In this document: positions 1 through 8,210 of the stretch, piece after piece
How positions within the stretch are numbered: position 1 is the first letter of the stretch
Layout of the letters: each line of letters opens with the position of its first letter
Source of the DNA: Mailhella massiliensis
Lineage (GTDB): Bacteria; Desulfobacterota; Desulfovibrionia; Desulfovibrionales; Desulfovibrionaceae
DNA: 64,000 bases
Direction of reading: 5' to 3'
NCBI RefSeq assembly: GCF_900155525.1
Contig: NZ_LT706937.1
Location: 95,658-159,657 of the forward strand
The notes under the pieces: generated by a model
What the model was told of the DNA's origin: nothing
Database searches by the model: none
Seen by the model: only the letters and a program-made list of their open reading frames with translations
Position numbers and translations under genes: made by a program

Positions 1-230
1 AAAATCCTGTTAAAGACACCCAATCGGCTCCAGCGGATAAAACGATTGTAGAGAGTTTTGTATGGTCCATACTCGCGCGGAGCATCTTTCCATTGCAGGC
101 CGTGCTTGATGACATAGATAATGCCGCTGATGACACGTCTGTCATCGACTCTCGGAATGCCATGGGAACGTGGAAAGTAGCGTTTGATACGAGCAATCTG
201 TTCATGAGAAAGATAAAAAAGTTCCTTCAT
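1..230 (-). CDS. IS5-family transposase, N-terminal part (runs off the left edge)
   Basis: Reading the minus strand from the ATG at 230 gives 76 codons without a stop to the window edge. The protein starts MKELFYLSHEQIARIKRYFP and continues with segments such as RVDDRRVISGIIYV and LQWKDAPREYGPYKTLYNRF. This is the typical DUF4096-like N-terminal DNA-binding part of IS5-group (IS1031/IS427-like) transposases; the DDE catalytic domain would follow outside the window. A gene this short is easily missed because it has no stop here. The family is clear; the subgroup is a guess. Confidence 0.85.
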   Translation of the reverse strand, partial: MKELFYLSHEQIARIKRYFPRSHGIPRVDDRRVISGIIYVIKHGLQWKDAPREYGPYKTLYNRFIRWSRLGVFNRI

Positions 231-293
231 GGCATCCTCCCTATGCCGACAATAAGAACTTCTTATCCTTTTGGCAAGTAATGAGTCCTGAGC
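1..293 (-). mobile_element. IS5-type insertion sequence, partial (one end)
   Basis: The left edge of the window holds the 5' end of an IS5-superfamily transposase gene reading leftwards, plus about 60 bp of terminal sequence. The element seems to end near 285-296, because from about 297 rightwards the plus strand reads as the interior of a TRAP solute-binding protein. I could not fix the exact terminal inverted repeat or target duplication, since the other end lies outside the window. A sequence break inside an IS is also a common reason for a contig to end. Confidence 0.8.
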
Positions 294-785
294 CTACGCA
301 CCACGCCCAGCAAATCGCACATCAACGCCATCACATCCCTAGGCATGGCGGCCACCCCCATGGCCGGTTCGGAAATGCTCACCGGCATGCAGCAGGGCGT
401 GGTCAAGGGCATGGATTGCGACATTCCCAGCATCTATTCCCACAAGTTCTATGAAGTCGGCCCGTATTTCTTTGCCTCCGACCATATTCCCGTATGCTAC
501 ATTCTCGTGGCAAGTACCCGTTTTCTCAAGAAGCTCTCCCCAGAAGACCGCGCCATTGTGGAAGAAGGCATCAAGCTCTGGTACGACGCGAGCTCGAAAA
601 TGTACGTCGACTACTGCAGAAAGGCCATGGACGAGATGACGCAACAGCACGGCTGCAAGCTCACCGTTCCTTCCAAAGAAGAAAAGCAGCGCTGGATAGA
701 GAAGAGCAAGGTCGCTTACGACCTGCTTTCCGACGATATGAAGAAAAAGGCCTTTGCGCTGCATAAGGTGTCATGGGGCGAGTAA
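294..785 (+). pseudogene. TRAP transporter solute-binding protein (DctP-like), 5' end removed by the IS
   Basis: The open frame ends at a TAA at 785 and reads back to about 294 before homology stops at the IS boundary (in-frame TGA at 282). The product contains RTTPSKSHINAI followed by GMAATPMAGSEMLTGMQQG, then YEVGPYFFASDH and a helical tail. This is the C-terminal half of a DctP-family periplasmic binding protein, which normally has about 330 residues; about 163 remain. The ligand-binding Arg that usually sits in the first part of this region may be the R at about 297. No permease gene is visible beside it. Without signal peptide and lobe 1 it is very probably non-functional. An internal ATG at 345 is open but is not a plausible real start. 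Confidence 0.8.
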
Positions 786-920
786 GGTGTGAAAAACAAA
801 CGCGGCCCTTTCCGCAGAGCAGGGCCGCACCTGCGTAAGGCAGGGTACGAAAGGCCCTGCCTTCTATGTATGAAACGCCGGTGGAAGCCTTCACGGCTTC
901 TGGCCTCGAAGGATCACCTC

Positions 921-1268
921 ATGAAAAAAGTATGTATTACGGTACTGAAATGCGCCTGCCACAAGGAGCTGATCGAACGATTCTGCAAGAAAGACATAGG
1001 CCCCTGCCCCCGCTTCCGGCCGGGGCAGCGGTTCATCACCACCTTCCGCGAACCCAAAGGATTCTGCGGAGAAGCTTGGAAAGCCATAGAACATTACGTC
1101 TTTGCCCTTTCCTGCGGCGCTCCCCGCATTTTTGATGACGACGGAACCTGGGTAAGTCCAGAAAAAACGGCCATCGTCAGCTGCAACGACGGGATCCGCC
1201 CCGTAAGTTTCAAGGTCGAACAGATGGACGAGGAAGCATCTCCCACGGCGGCGGAATGGTATTACTGA
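921..1268 (+). CDS. TIGR04076 family protein
   Basis: This 115-residue protein starts MKKVCITVLKCACHKELIER and carries the TIGR04076 signature: an N-terminal beta strand, GPCPRFRPGQRF, then GFCGEAWKAIEHYV and a short C-terminal strand. Cysteines at about 10 to 12, 30 and 50 could bind metal. Function is unknown for the family; members are common in anaerobes. The ATG at 921 is preferred over an upstream ATG at 789, because it has GAAGGA about 7 bases ahead and gives the family length. It stands alone between the IS-damaged dctP and the convergent MFS gene. Confidence 0.8.
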   Translation: MKKVCITVLKCACHKELIERFCKKDIGPCPRFRPGQRFITTFREPKGFCGEAWKAIEHYVFALSCGAPRIFDDDGTWVSPEKTAIVSCNDGIRPVSFKVEQMDEEASPTAAEWYY

Positions 1269-1292
1269 GCTCCCCGCGTGGAGATGGGGCGG

Positions 1293-2535
1293 TCAGGCCG
1301 CTCTCTCCTCCACCGGCCTCAGCGTGCCCGCCAACACGGGAAGGGCGCGTATGGCGGCAAGAAAGATGACGAGTCCCACGCAGGGGGCGGCAGCCAGCGC
1401 CAGAAAGGCCGCGCTGTAGCTTGCATGGTGTGCGAAAAGCCCGCCGTAGGTATTGCTGAACGAAGCCCCTGCCCCCTGAATGGTCAACACCAGACCGAGG
1501 CCCATGTTGATGTGCCCGCTGCCCTGAAGAAGTCGGGCCACAATGCCCGGCGTGGCCACGCCGAGAAGCCCGGCCCCCACGCCGTCCAGCACCTGGACGG
1601 GAAGAATGTTCCAGGGACTCGCCCACAATCCTGCGATGGCTCCGCGCAACGGCAGCGCCAGAAGCGCCATGAGGAAAAGCCAGCCGTACCCTTTTTTCCG
1701 TGCCACGCGGGCCCCCCAGAGGGCAACCGCTATCATGGTGGCCTGCGCCAGAATGACGGTACCCGCCGTATAGGCCGCGCCGTTCACCTCGAAACGGGCC
1801 ACGGCCGACTGCCCGAGAAGAGGCAGAAGCGCCGCATTGCCGAGATGAAAGAAAAACAGCGTCAGCGCTACGGCCAGAAGCGCCCTGTCGCCGAAAAGCA
1901 GCCGTATGTCGCGCGAATGTCGCGACGTTGACGCCGCCTCGCCGGCTTCCAGTCCCCGGGCAGCATTGTAGTCGATGTGGGAAGGGCTGATGCGGGAAAG
2001 ACTGAACAGCGCAAGAGCACCCATGACGCCCATGACGAAAAACACGCCGACAATGCCGAAAAAGTAGCCGACAAAGCCGCTGAGCGCCGCCGTTGCCGCA
2101 TTGCCGCCATGGCTCCACGCCTCATTGACGCCGAGGCGGGCAGGAAGCCCCCTCCACCATGCCGAGGGTGATGCCGGTAAGCGCGGGCATGATGGCCGCG
2201 GCCGCAACGCTCTGAAGAATTTTGGAAGATCCCGCCACAAGCGCGCCGTCCCACCAGAACACCATGCCGCACCCTGCAACGATAAGAACGACGCTCAGCG
2301 CAATCAGCCCCCGTTTAAAACGGGTATGGTCGGCCAGCGCGCCGAGAGGCGTGTTGCAGAAAAGTTCCGCCAGACCTCCGGCCGTCATGACGAAACCTAT
2401 TTCATCGGGAGCCCAGCCCCGTTGCTGAAAGTACACGCCGAGAAAAGGTCCCAGTCCGTCGCGCACGTCCGCAAGTGCAAAACAGAGCAGGGAAAGAAAC
2501 ATCAGCGAACGCTGTCTGGCAAGATCTTCCGTCAT
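1293..2535 (-). pseudogene. MFS transporter, split by a +1 frameshift
   Basis: The minus strand encodes a 12-helix major facilitator protein in two frames. The first part starts at 2535 (MTEDLARQRSLMFLSLLCFA) and reaches ITLGMVEG; the second resumes as GLPARLGVNEAWSHGGN and runs through helices to the stop at 1293. The frames meet in a run of five C (plus strand 2148-2152); removing one base joins them into a continuous product of about 413 residues. GALADHTRFKRG matches the MFS loop 2-3 motif. Whether this is a real mutation, slipped-strand variation or a consensus error cannot be told from one sequence. The substrate is not recognisable. Confidence 0.8.
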
Positions 2536-2827
2536 GTATTCCCCTTCGCATGAAAACAGCTTTTCCCGCATGAACGGCAGAAGTCCGAAAAAGGATGCGG
2601 CAGAAAAACGCCGTACTTTTCCCCGGGCGACCCGCCATGCCGGAGAGGGAAAATACCTTTCCCTTTCTCGAAGTTCAAGAGCCTTCCGCAGCGTGCAACA
2701 TGGCGCTCTTCCCTTGCAGGACATACACCCGCGCTCTGTCGGGAAGCTCCTCGCGTGGGGGCGGACGAATTTCAAGCTCCGCGCTCCCATATCTGTGCGG
2801 CGGAAAGGCTCATCCTCGCGGGCACAG

Positions 2828-2862
2828 GAAAGCCCCCTCCCGCATGGTGCGGAAGGGGGCAT
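2828..2862 (-). terminator. Hairpin terminator after rubrerythrin
   Basis: A 13-bp inverted repeat (2832-2844 with 2848-2860, one mismatch) lies just past the rbr stop. On the minus strand it is followed by a short TTT run. It would end the fur-rbr transcript. Confidence 0.55.
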
Positions 2863-2888
2863 GTTTTCAGAAGCCTGTCCCGGAGGGA

Positions 2889-3452
2889 TTAGAGAGCCTG
2901 AAAGTATTCGCGGGGATGAGCACAGGCCGGGCAGGATTCGGGAGCCTCAAGGCCTTCGTGCACATAGCCGCAGTTCTGGCAGCGCCACACGCGGGGCTTG
3001 TCGGACTTGAACACGGTGCCGGCTTCGATGGCGGCGGCAAAGGCGAGGAAGCGCTGTTCGTGATGCTGCTCGGCCACGGCGATGTTGCGCATCACGGCGG
3101 CGATGGCGGGGAAGCCTTCTTCATCCGCAATTCTGGCGAAGGTGGGATACATATCGGAATGTTCCTCGTTTTCACCGGCAGCGGCGGCCTTCAGGTTGTC
3201 CAGAGTGGACCCGATCACACCGGCGGGGAAGCAGGCGGTGATTTCCACATTGCCGCCTTCGAGGAACTTGAACAGACGCTTGGCGTGTTCCTTTTCCTGG
3301 TTGGCGATTTCCTCAAAAGCCCTCTGCATTTCCACATAGCCGTCCTTCTTGGCCTGAGAGGCGAAGTAGGTGTAGCGGTTGCGGGCCTGGGATTCACCGG
3401 CGAAAGCGGTGAGGAGGTTCTTTTCGGTCTGAGTACCCTTCAAAGATTTCAT
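2889..3452 (-). CDS. rbr: Rubrerythrin
   Basis: This 187-residue protein is a full-length rubrerythrin: an N-terminal ferritin-like four-helix bundle with paired Glu motifs (AFAGESQARNRY; IANQEKEHAKR; VAEQHHEQRFL) that bind the di-iron centre. A C-terminal rubredoxin domain follows, with CQNCGYVHEG and CPACAHP as the FeS4 ligands. It reduces hydrogen peroxide in the cytoplasm of anaerobes. It lies 33 bp downstream of the Fur-family regulator on the same strand, so the two are probably co-transcribed, matching the known PerR-rubrerythrin pairing. Confidence 0.95.
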   Translation of the reverse strand: MKSLKGTQTEKNLLTAFAGESQARNRYTYFASQAKKDGYVEMQRAFEEIANQEKEHAKRLFKFLEGGNVEITACFPAGVIGSTLDNLKAAAAGENEEHSDMYPTFARIADEEGFPAIAAVMRNIAVAEQHHEQRFLAFAAAIEAGTVFKSDKPRVWRCQNCGYVHEGLEAPESCPACAHPREYFQAL

Positions 3453-3485
3453 GGCAAAAACTCCTGGTGGCAGAGAAAGAGGATA

Positions 3486-3923
3486 TCAGCAGGCGCGCCT
3501 CTGGTTCGCCGCCTGCATCTCGTCCGCCATGTCGGCGGCCTTACGCTCACATTCTTCACAAATACCGTCGTATTCCACCCGCACGGTGGTGATCCGAAAT
3601 CCGGGGACACGAAGCGTCCCTATGCCCGGTTCATCCGTACCGTCGGTAAACACGTCGGCCACTTTTCCGCACACATGGCAGCGCACATGGCGGTGCGGTT
3701 CCACTCTTCCGTCGAAACGCCGCATACTTCCGGCGGAATCAATCTTCAAAACTTCACCCATGTCAGCCAGAAGATCGAGGTTGCGATATACCGTCCCCAG
3801 GCTGATGTGCGGCATACGGGCCTTGACGATGGTGTAAAGCTCATCAACGGTAGGATGAGTGTCCACCTTGCGCAACTCCTCAAGAATGATCCGGCGCTGG
3901 TTCGTCATCCTTGTCTTGGGCAT
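3486..3923 (-). CDS. Fur-family transcriptional regulator, PerR-like
   Basis: A 145-residue Fur-family repressor. The N-terminal winged helix spans about 5-80 (MTNQRRIILEELRK ... ISLGTVYRNLDLLADMG). The dimerisation domain follows, with the HRHVRCHVCGKVADV metal site and a C-terminal CEEC zinc pair. Position directly ahead of rbr favours a peroxide sensor (PerR) over an iron sensor, but the sequence alone does not decide this. The upstream gap to the divergent hysB holds a Fur-box-like palindrome at 3965-3990, about 40 bp from its start, suggesting self-regulation. Confidence 0.88.
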   Translation of the reverse strand: MPKTRMTNQRRIILEELRKVDTHPTVDELYTIVKARMPHISLGTVYRNLDLLADMGEVLKIDSAGSMRRFDGRVEPHRHVRCHVCGKVADVFTDGTDEPGIGTLRVPGFRITTVRVEYDGICEECERKAADMADEMQAANQRRAC

Positions 3924-3964
3924 GTTCGCTCCTCAAAATCACTGATCTCTTGTCTGAAAAAAGA

Positions 3965-3990
3965 GATAACAATAATAAGAATGATTGTCA
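3965..3990. promoter_or_regulatory. Fur/PerR-box-like operator between fur and hysB
   Basis: The AT-rich stretch starting GATAACAATAATAAGAATGA is built of NATWAT-like hexamers with imperfect dyad symmetry (GATAAC ... ATTGTC). It resembles Fur boxes and stands out from the GC-rich surroundings. It sits between the divergent fur-rbr and hysBA units and could serve either or both. Confidence 0.5.
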
Positions 3991-4134
3991 ATAAGAAGAA
4001 AAAGAAAAATCATGCCGCGCCGGCCGCTCTCAGCCGTGCCCCGGCGACAAAAGAAATCGACGAAAAATCATGGCCGAATCATGAAGACTGCGCCACGTTT
4101 GAGCTGCATTTCCTTCACTTTTCCGGGAGGCCAC

Positions 4135-5124
4135 ATGAACAAGGGCAGACAGGGCGCGTTGCGCCCGCTTTCGCGGCGAGGATTTCTGCGCTCTTCCCTC
4201 AGGGCTGCGGCACTTTACGGCGTAACGCGCGCTCTCGATCCGGGTGTTGCCCGGGCGCTTGCCGAAACGCTGACCGCCGTGAGGCCCCCGGTGTTCTGGC
4301 TGCAGGGCATGGGCTGCACGGGCTGTTCCGTTTCGCTCCTGAACAGTCTTCATCCCACCATTGCCGACGTGCTTCTGCATGTCATCCGCATGGATTTTCA
4401 CCCCACGCTCATGGCGGAAGAAGGGGAAGGAGCCATGCACTTCATGCTGCGTACAGCAGAGGAACATGCCGGGAGCTATCTGCTGGTGGTGGAAGGCGCG
4501 GTATCCGAAAAGGAAGGAGGACGGTACTGCGTCATCGGTGAGGCGGGGCACGAGGAGTTCCCCCTTTCCGCCACGCTGGAAAAGCTGGCCCCGCACGCGG
4601 CCGCCGTGCTCGCCGTGGGAGGCTGCGCGTCCTACGGCGGCGTGAGCGCAGCCCGCGGCTGCATAACCGGAGCTTCCGGCGTGGGCGATTTTTTCAGTAA
4701 AAAAGGAATCAGGACGCCCGTCATCAATATTCCCGGCTGCCCTCCCCACCCCGACTGGATGGTGGGAACGCTGCTTCTTTTTCTGGCTGCCGCAGAGGAA
4801 AAAGGGATTGCCGGAGGGGCGGCGGAAATGGCCGCAGGACTGGACGCCTGGGGCAGGCCTCTTGCCTTTTACGGAAACAGCACCCATGAACAATGCCCCT
4901 ATCTCTATCTGTTTGATGAAGGCCGCATGGCCAAAAGTCTCGCTGACAAGGCAGGCTGCCGCTACGGCATCGGCTGCAGGGGACCGGGAGCCTGGTGCGA
5001 TTCTCCCCTGCGCCGCTGGAACGGCCGTGTGAACTGGTGCGTGGAAAACGCCCTGTGCATAGGCTGCGTGCAGCCGGACTTTCCCGACGGGCAGTCGCCC
5101 TTCTATCAGAAAAACCTCTGGTAG
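4135..5124 (+). CDS. hysB: [NiFeSe] hydrogenase small subunit, Tat-exported
   Basis: This 329-residue protein is the electron-transfer subunit of a periplasmic Ni-containing hydrogenase. Residues 13-18 (SRRGFL) plus the following hydrophobic stretch form a Tat signal, and mature-domain cysteines begin with GMGCTGCS (C61, C64) for the proximal [4Fe-4S] cluster. VGGCASYGG, NIPGCPPHPDW and the C-terminal CRYGIGCRGPGAWC / ENALCIGC motifs supply the remaining cluster ligands. The ATG at 4135 follows GGGAGG and puts the twin Arg at the usual place; earlier in-frame starts lack this. It lies 104 bp ahead of the large subunit. The selenium type is assigned from that partner. Confidence 0.93.
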   Translation: MNKGRQGALRPLSRRGFLRSSLRAAALYGVTRALDPGVARALAETLTAVRPPVFWLQGMGCTGCSVSLLNSLHPTIADVLLHVIRMDFHPTLMAEEGEGAMHFMLRTAEEHAGSYLLVVEGAVSEKEGGRYCVIGEAGHEEFPLSATLEKLAPHAAAVLAVGGCASYGGVSAARGCITGASGVGDFFSKKGIRTPVINIPGCPPHPDWMVGTLLLFLAAAEEKGIAGGAAEMAAGLDAWGRPLAFYGNSTHEQCPYLYLFDEGRMAKSLADKAGCRYGIGCRGPGAWCDSPLRRWNGRVNWCVENALCIGCVQPDFPDGQSPFYQKNLW

Positions 5125-5228
5125 CGCGGAAAGGCCCGGTTCCGGGGCTTTCCGCTTTTGCCGCAACGCTTCCGCTTCCGGCAGAACAGCCGTTCTGGCC
5201 GGAGCGCCGGAAAACACAAGGATGACCC

Positions 5229-6695
5229 ATGGCCGTTTCTCTTGCCATCGATCCCATTACCCGTATTGAAGGGCACCTCAAGGCGAAACTGGACATCGAC
5301 GGAGGGCTTGTGCGCGACGCATGGCTTACCGGGGGCATGTTCCGCGGCTTTGAAACCATACTCATGGGGCGCGTGCCTGCGGACGCCCCGCAGATCGTGC
5401 AGCGCATCTGCGGCGTATGCCCGGTTTCCCACGCCCTCGCTTCCTGCATGGCGCTGGAAGACGCCTTCCATATCGCCTGCCCGCGCGAAGGCGTACTTTT
5501 AAGAAATCTCATGCAGGCCGCAAACTACCTTCAATCACATCTGCTGAGCTTTTATCAGCTTTCCAGTCAGGATTTTTTTCAGGGACCGGACGAGCCGCCG
5601 TTTTTCCCCCGCCGGAAAAAAGCGGACCTTCGCCTCGGCGAAGCGGCCACGGCCATGATGCTCGAACAGTATCTGGAATCTCTCGACATCCGCGCCCTGT
5701 GTCATGAAATGGCGGCCGTTTTCGGCGGCAGAATGCCCCATGTGCACGGTATCGTGCCGGGCGGAGCCTCCTCCGCCGTCACCACGGAAAACATCGAAGC
5801 CTTCCGCTCCCGGCTGAAAACGGTGCGTGCCTTCATCGAAAAACGCTATGTCCCCCTGCTCTACCTGCTTGCGGAACGCTATGCCGACCTTGGTAAAACG
5901 GGCAAAGGATGGGCCACGGCGTTGTGCATGGGGGCTTTCCCCCAGCCCGATGCGGGAAGCCCCGCCCTGCGCGCGGGCGTATGGGCCGGCGGCAGGGAAT
6001 ACGCCTTCGAGCCGGACAAGGTTATGGAAAACGTACGTTACTCATGGTTTTCCGCACAGTCCGGCGGCAGTCCCTTCAACGCGCCGCCCCCCTCCGTCGA
6101 GCTGGACAAACCCGGAGCCTACAGCTTTTCCAAGGCTGCGCGCTACAACGGTATGCCCATGGAAGTAGGCCCCCATGCGCGGCTGTGGATCAACAACGGG
6201 GAACTTTCCCCCATGGGAAGGGAACTGGCCCCGAAGTATCTCGGCATACGCGCCGTGCGCTTCCGTGATCTCGGAGAAAACTTCGTCTTCTCCATCATGG
6301 GGCGTCATCTGGCCCGGGCCGAGGAAACCTGGTTCGTGGCCGAAGCCATGGAACGCTGGCTGAATGCCCTCACGCCGGGGCCCAGTCCCCTTGTTCCCCT
6401 GCCCGACATGCAGAACGGGGAAGGATACAGCCTTACCGAAGCTCCGCGCGGTTCGCTCATGCACTGCCTCAAAGTGGAAAACGGCCGTCTGAGTTTCTAC
6501 CAGATACTGCCCGCCACCTTGTGGAACGCCTCTCCCCGCGACGATGCGGGGCTGCGCGGCCCCATGGAGGAAGCGCTGGTGGGGCTGCCCGTTCCCGACG
6601 ACCAGAATCCGGTGAATGCCGGAAGACTGGTACGCGCCTTCGATCCGTGACTGGGCTGCGCCGTGCACGTGATGCACGGAAAAAACGAAGCGTAA
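5229..6695 (+). CDS. hysA: [NiFeSe] hydrogenase large subunit, selenocysteine at UGA 6648-6650
   Basis: The catalytic subunit has 488 residues if the in-frame UGA at 6648-6650 is read as selenocysteine (residue 474). The first Ni-binding motif is RICGVCPVSH (C61, C64). The frame reaches AFDP, then UGA, then LGCAVHVMHGKNEA and TAA at 6693-6695. That restores the obligatory DP(C/U)xxCxxH motif; stopping at UGA would remove two Ni ligands. A 7-bp perfect hairpin (6661-6679) lies where a bacterial SECIS should be. Family knowledge says the residues after the motif His are cut off during maturation. Automated calls will truncate it at 6650. It oxidises or produces H2 in the periplasm with HysB. 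Confidence 0.94.
6651..6690 (+). promoter_or_regulatory. SECIS-like hairpin for selenocysteine insertion
   Basis: Directly after the UGA, CCGTGCA (6661-6667) and TGCACGG (6673-6679) form a perfect 7-bp stem with loop CGTGA, which contains the GU expected in SelB-bound loops. It begins about 11 nt past the UGA, as in known bacterial SECIS elements, and lies inside the coding sequence. Confidence 0.75.
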
Positions 6696-6708
6696 GGCAA
6701 CATGATAC

Positions 6709-6750
6709 GAAGGAAGCGGGCACGGCCGATGCGTGCCCGCTTCCTTTATT
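6709..6750. terminator. Bidirectional terminator between hysA and the MFS exporter
   Basis: A 14-bp near-perfect stem (6710-6723 with 6733-6746) is followed by TTTATTTA on the plus strand. The two flanking genes converge on it. Confidence 0.8.
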
Positions 6751-6803
6751 TACAGGGAAGGCCGTCCGGTCATGCCCGGAACGGATTGCCCCTTATGACA
6801 GCA

Positions 6804-8009
6804 TCAGCCTCTTCTTCCGTTTTTCAGCGCCATGCGGAAGAAAAAGAGCACGCACAAGCCGGAAACAACCGCCACCACGGCCATGGGCACGGCGCTGCTG
6901 GAACCGCCCAGTCCCACCAGCGGGGAGGAAAGCGCCCCGAAGACGAAGGACGTCACCCCCAGCAGCCCGGAAGCGCTGCCCGCTCCGCCCTGCTGCGAAG
7001 CGATGGCCAGGGAAAAACTGGTGGTTGTGGTAATGCCTATGCACGACACGAACACGAAAAGCGCTCCTGTCATGAAAGCTACGGGCAGGTGCAGCACCGC
7101 GACCACGGCAATGCACACGGCAGCGACGAGGGAAAGGCAGGCCCCCGCACAAAGCAGCGTTCTGTCGCCGTAGGCGGCGCAGAGCCGCCCCGTGATCTGG
7201 GCGAAAATCATGATGCCGAACCCGTTGCAGCCGAAGCACAGGGCATACTGCTGCGCCGAAAGGCCATAGAGATTCTGCAGCACGAAGGGCGAGGCGGAAA
7301 TATACCCGAAAAAGCCCGCCATGACGAAGCCCTGTATCAGCATGTAGGCAAGGAAGACACGGTTGCCGAAAAGGCGGAACATGGCCCGGATGGACTGCAG
7401 CATACCGCCCTGTACGCGCTTTTCCCGGGGCAGAGTTTCACGACAGCCGAAAAAGACCAGGGAAAACTGCGCCGCCCCGCAGAGCGAGAGGAAAAGAAAA
7501 ATGGCGGGCCAGTCAAAAAAGTTCATGATCTGCCCGCCGATGACGGGGCCGAAAATGGGGGCCACGCCGTTGATGAGCATGAGCAGGGAAAAGAACTTCG
7601 TCAATTCCGTCCCCCGGAACAGGTCGCAGGCTATGGCGCGCGAAAGCACGACGCCCCCGCTCCCCGCAAGTCCCTGAAGGAACCTCAGAGCAACGAGTTC
7701 CCCCACGCTTGAGGCGCGTGAACAGAAAAAGGAAGCTGCGATGAACACGCCGAGGGAGAAAAGCAGCGGAAGTCTGCGGCCCCGGGCATCGCTCAGAGGT
7801 CCGAGCACGATCTGCCCGAGGGAAAGCCCCAGCAGGCAGGCGGTGATGCTGAGCTGCATCTGCGAAGCGCTGCTGGAAAGTTCCGCCGCCATGTTGGGCA
7901 GTGCGGGCAGGTACAGATCCGTACAAAGGGGGCCCATGGCGGCGAGGAAACCGAGAATCGCCGCCATGAAGAGGCGGGCCCCGGTGCTTTTAAAGGGTGA
8001 AACAGACAT
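6804..8009 (-). CDS. Bcr/CflA-type MFS drug exporter
   Basis: A polytopic protein of about 401 residues with 12 predicted membrane segments. The start region is ARLFMAAILGFLAAMGPLCTDLYLPALPNM, whose DLYLPALP is characteristic of the Bcr/CflA subfamily. LGPLSDARGRRLPLL is the MFS loop 2-3 motif, and RFLQGLAGSGGVVLSRAI fits motif C-like antiporter sequence. The ATG at 8009 is chosen because GGAG precedes it by 7 bases; the frame extends upstream to 8051. It probably exports small drugs or metabolites with proton antiport. It converges with hysA and stands downstream of htrA with a terminator between. Confidence 0.85.
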   Translation of the reverse strand: MSVSPFKSTGARLFMAAILGFLAAMGPLCTDLYLPALPNMAAELSSSASQMQLSITACLLGLSLGQIVLGPLSDARGRRLPLLFSLGVFIAASFFCSRASSVGELVALRFLQGLAGSGGVVLSRAIACDLFRGTELTKFFSLLMLINGVAPIFGPVIGGQIMNFFDWPAIFLFLSLCGAAQFSLVFFGCRETLPREKRVQGGMLQSIRAMFRLFGNRVFLAYMLIQGFVMAGFFGYISASPFVLQNLYGLSAQQYALCFGCNGFGIMIFAQITGRLCAAYGDRTLLCAGACLSLVAAVCIAVVAVLHLPVAFMTGALFVFVSCIGITTTTSFSLAIASQQGGAGSASGLLGVTSFVFGALSSPLVGLGGSSSAVPMAVVAVVSGLCVLFFFRMALKNGRRG

Positions 8010-8130
8010 AAACACTCCATAGGACGAAAGGAACCGATTATGGCTCGGCACAGCTCACCCCCGCCCTCCAAGACGAAGGTTCAGGAAAAATAGAGAAGAA
8101 AAGGAATTTCGTCCAGTGCCGAAAGGCACG

Positions 8131-8173
8131 AAAAAGCTCCCGGCCTTTCTCTGAGGAAAAAACCGGGAGCTTC
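8131..8173 (-). terminator. Terminator after htrA
   Basis: AGCTCCCGG (8135-8143) pairs with CCGGGAGCT (8164-8172); on the minus strand the stem is followed by TTTTT. It ends the htrA transcript. Confidence 0.85.
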
Positions 8174-8210
8174 GGAAGGAAGGCGGAGCATTCTCCGCCT
8201 TTATGGGTGG

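Noticed and set aside
6648-6650. UGA as the genuine stop of the hydrogenase large subunit
   Set aside because: The Ni ligand motif would lose its last Cys and His, while the downstream codons restore it exactly.
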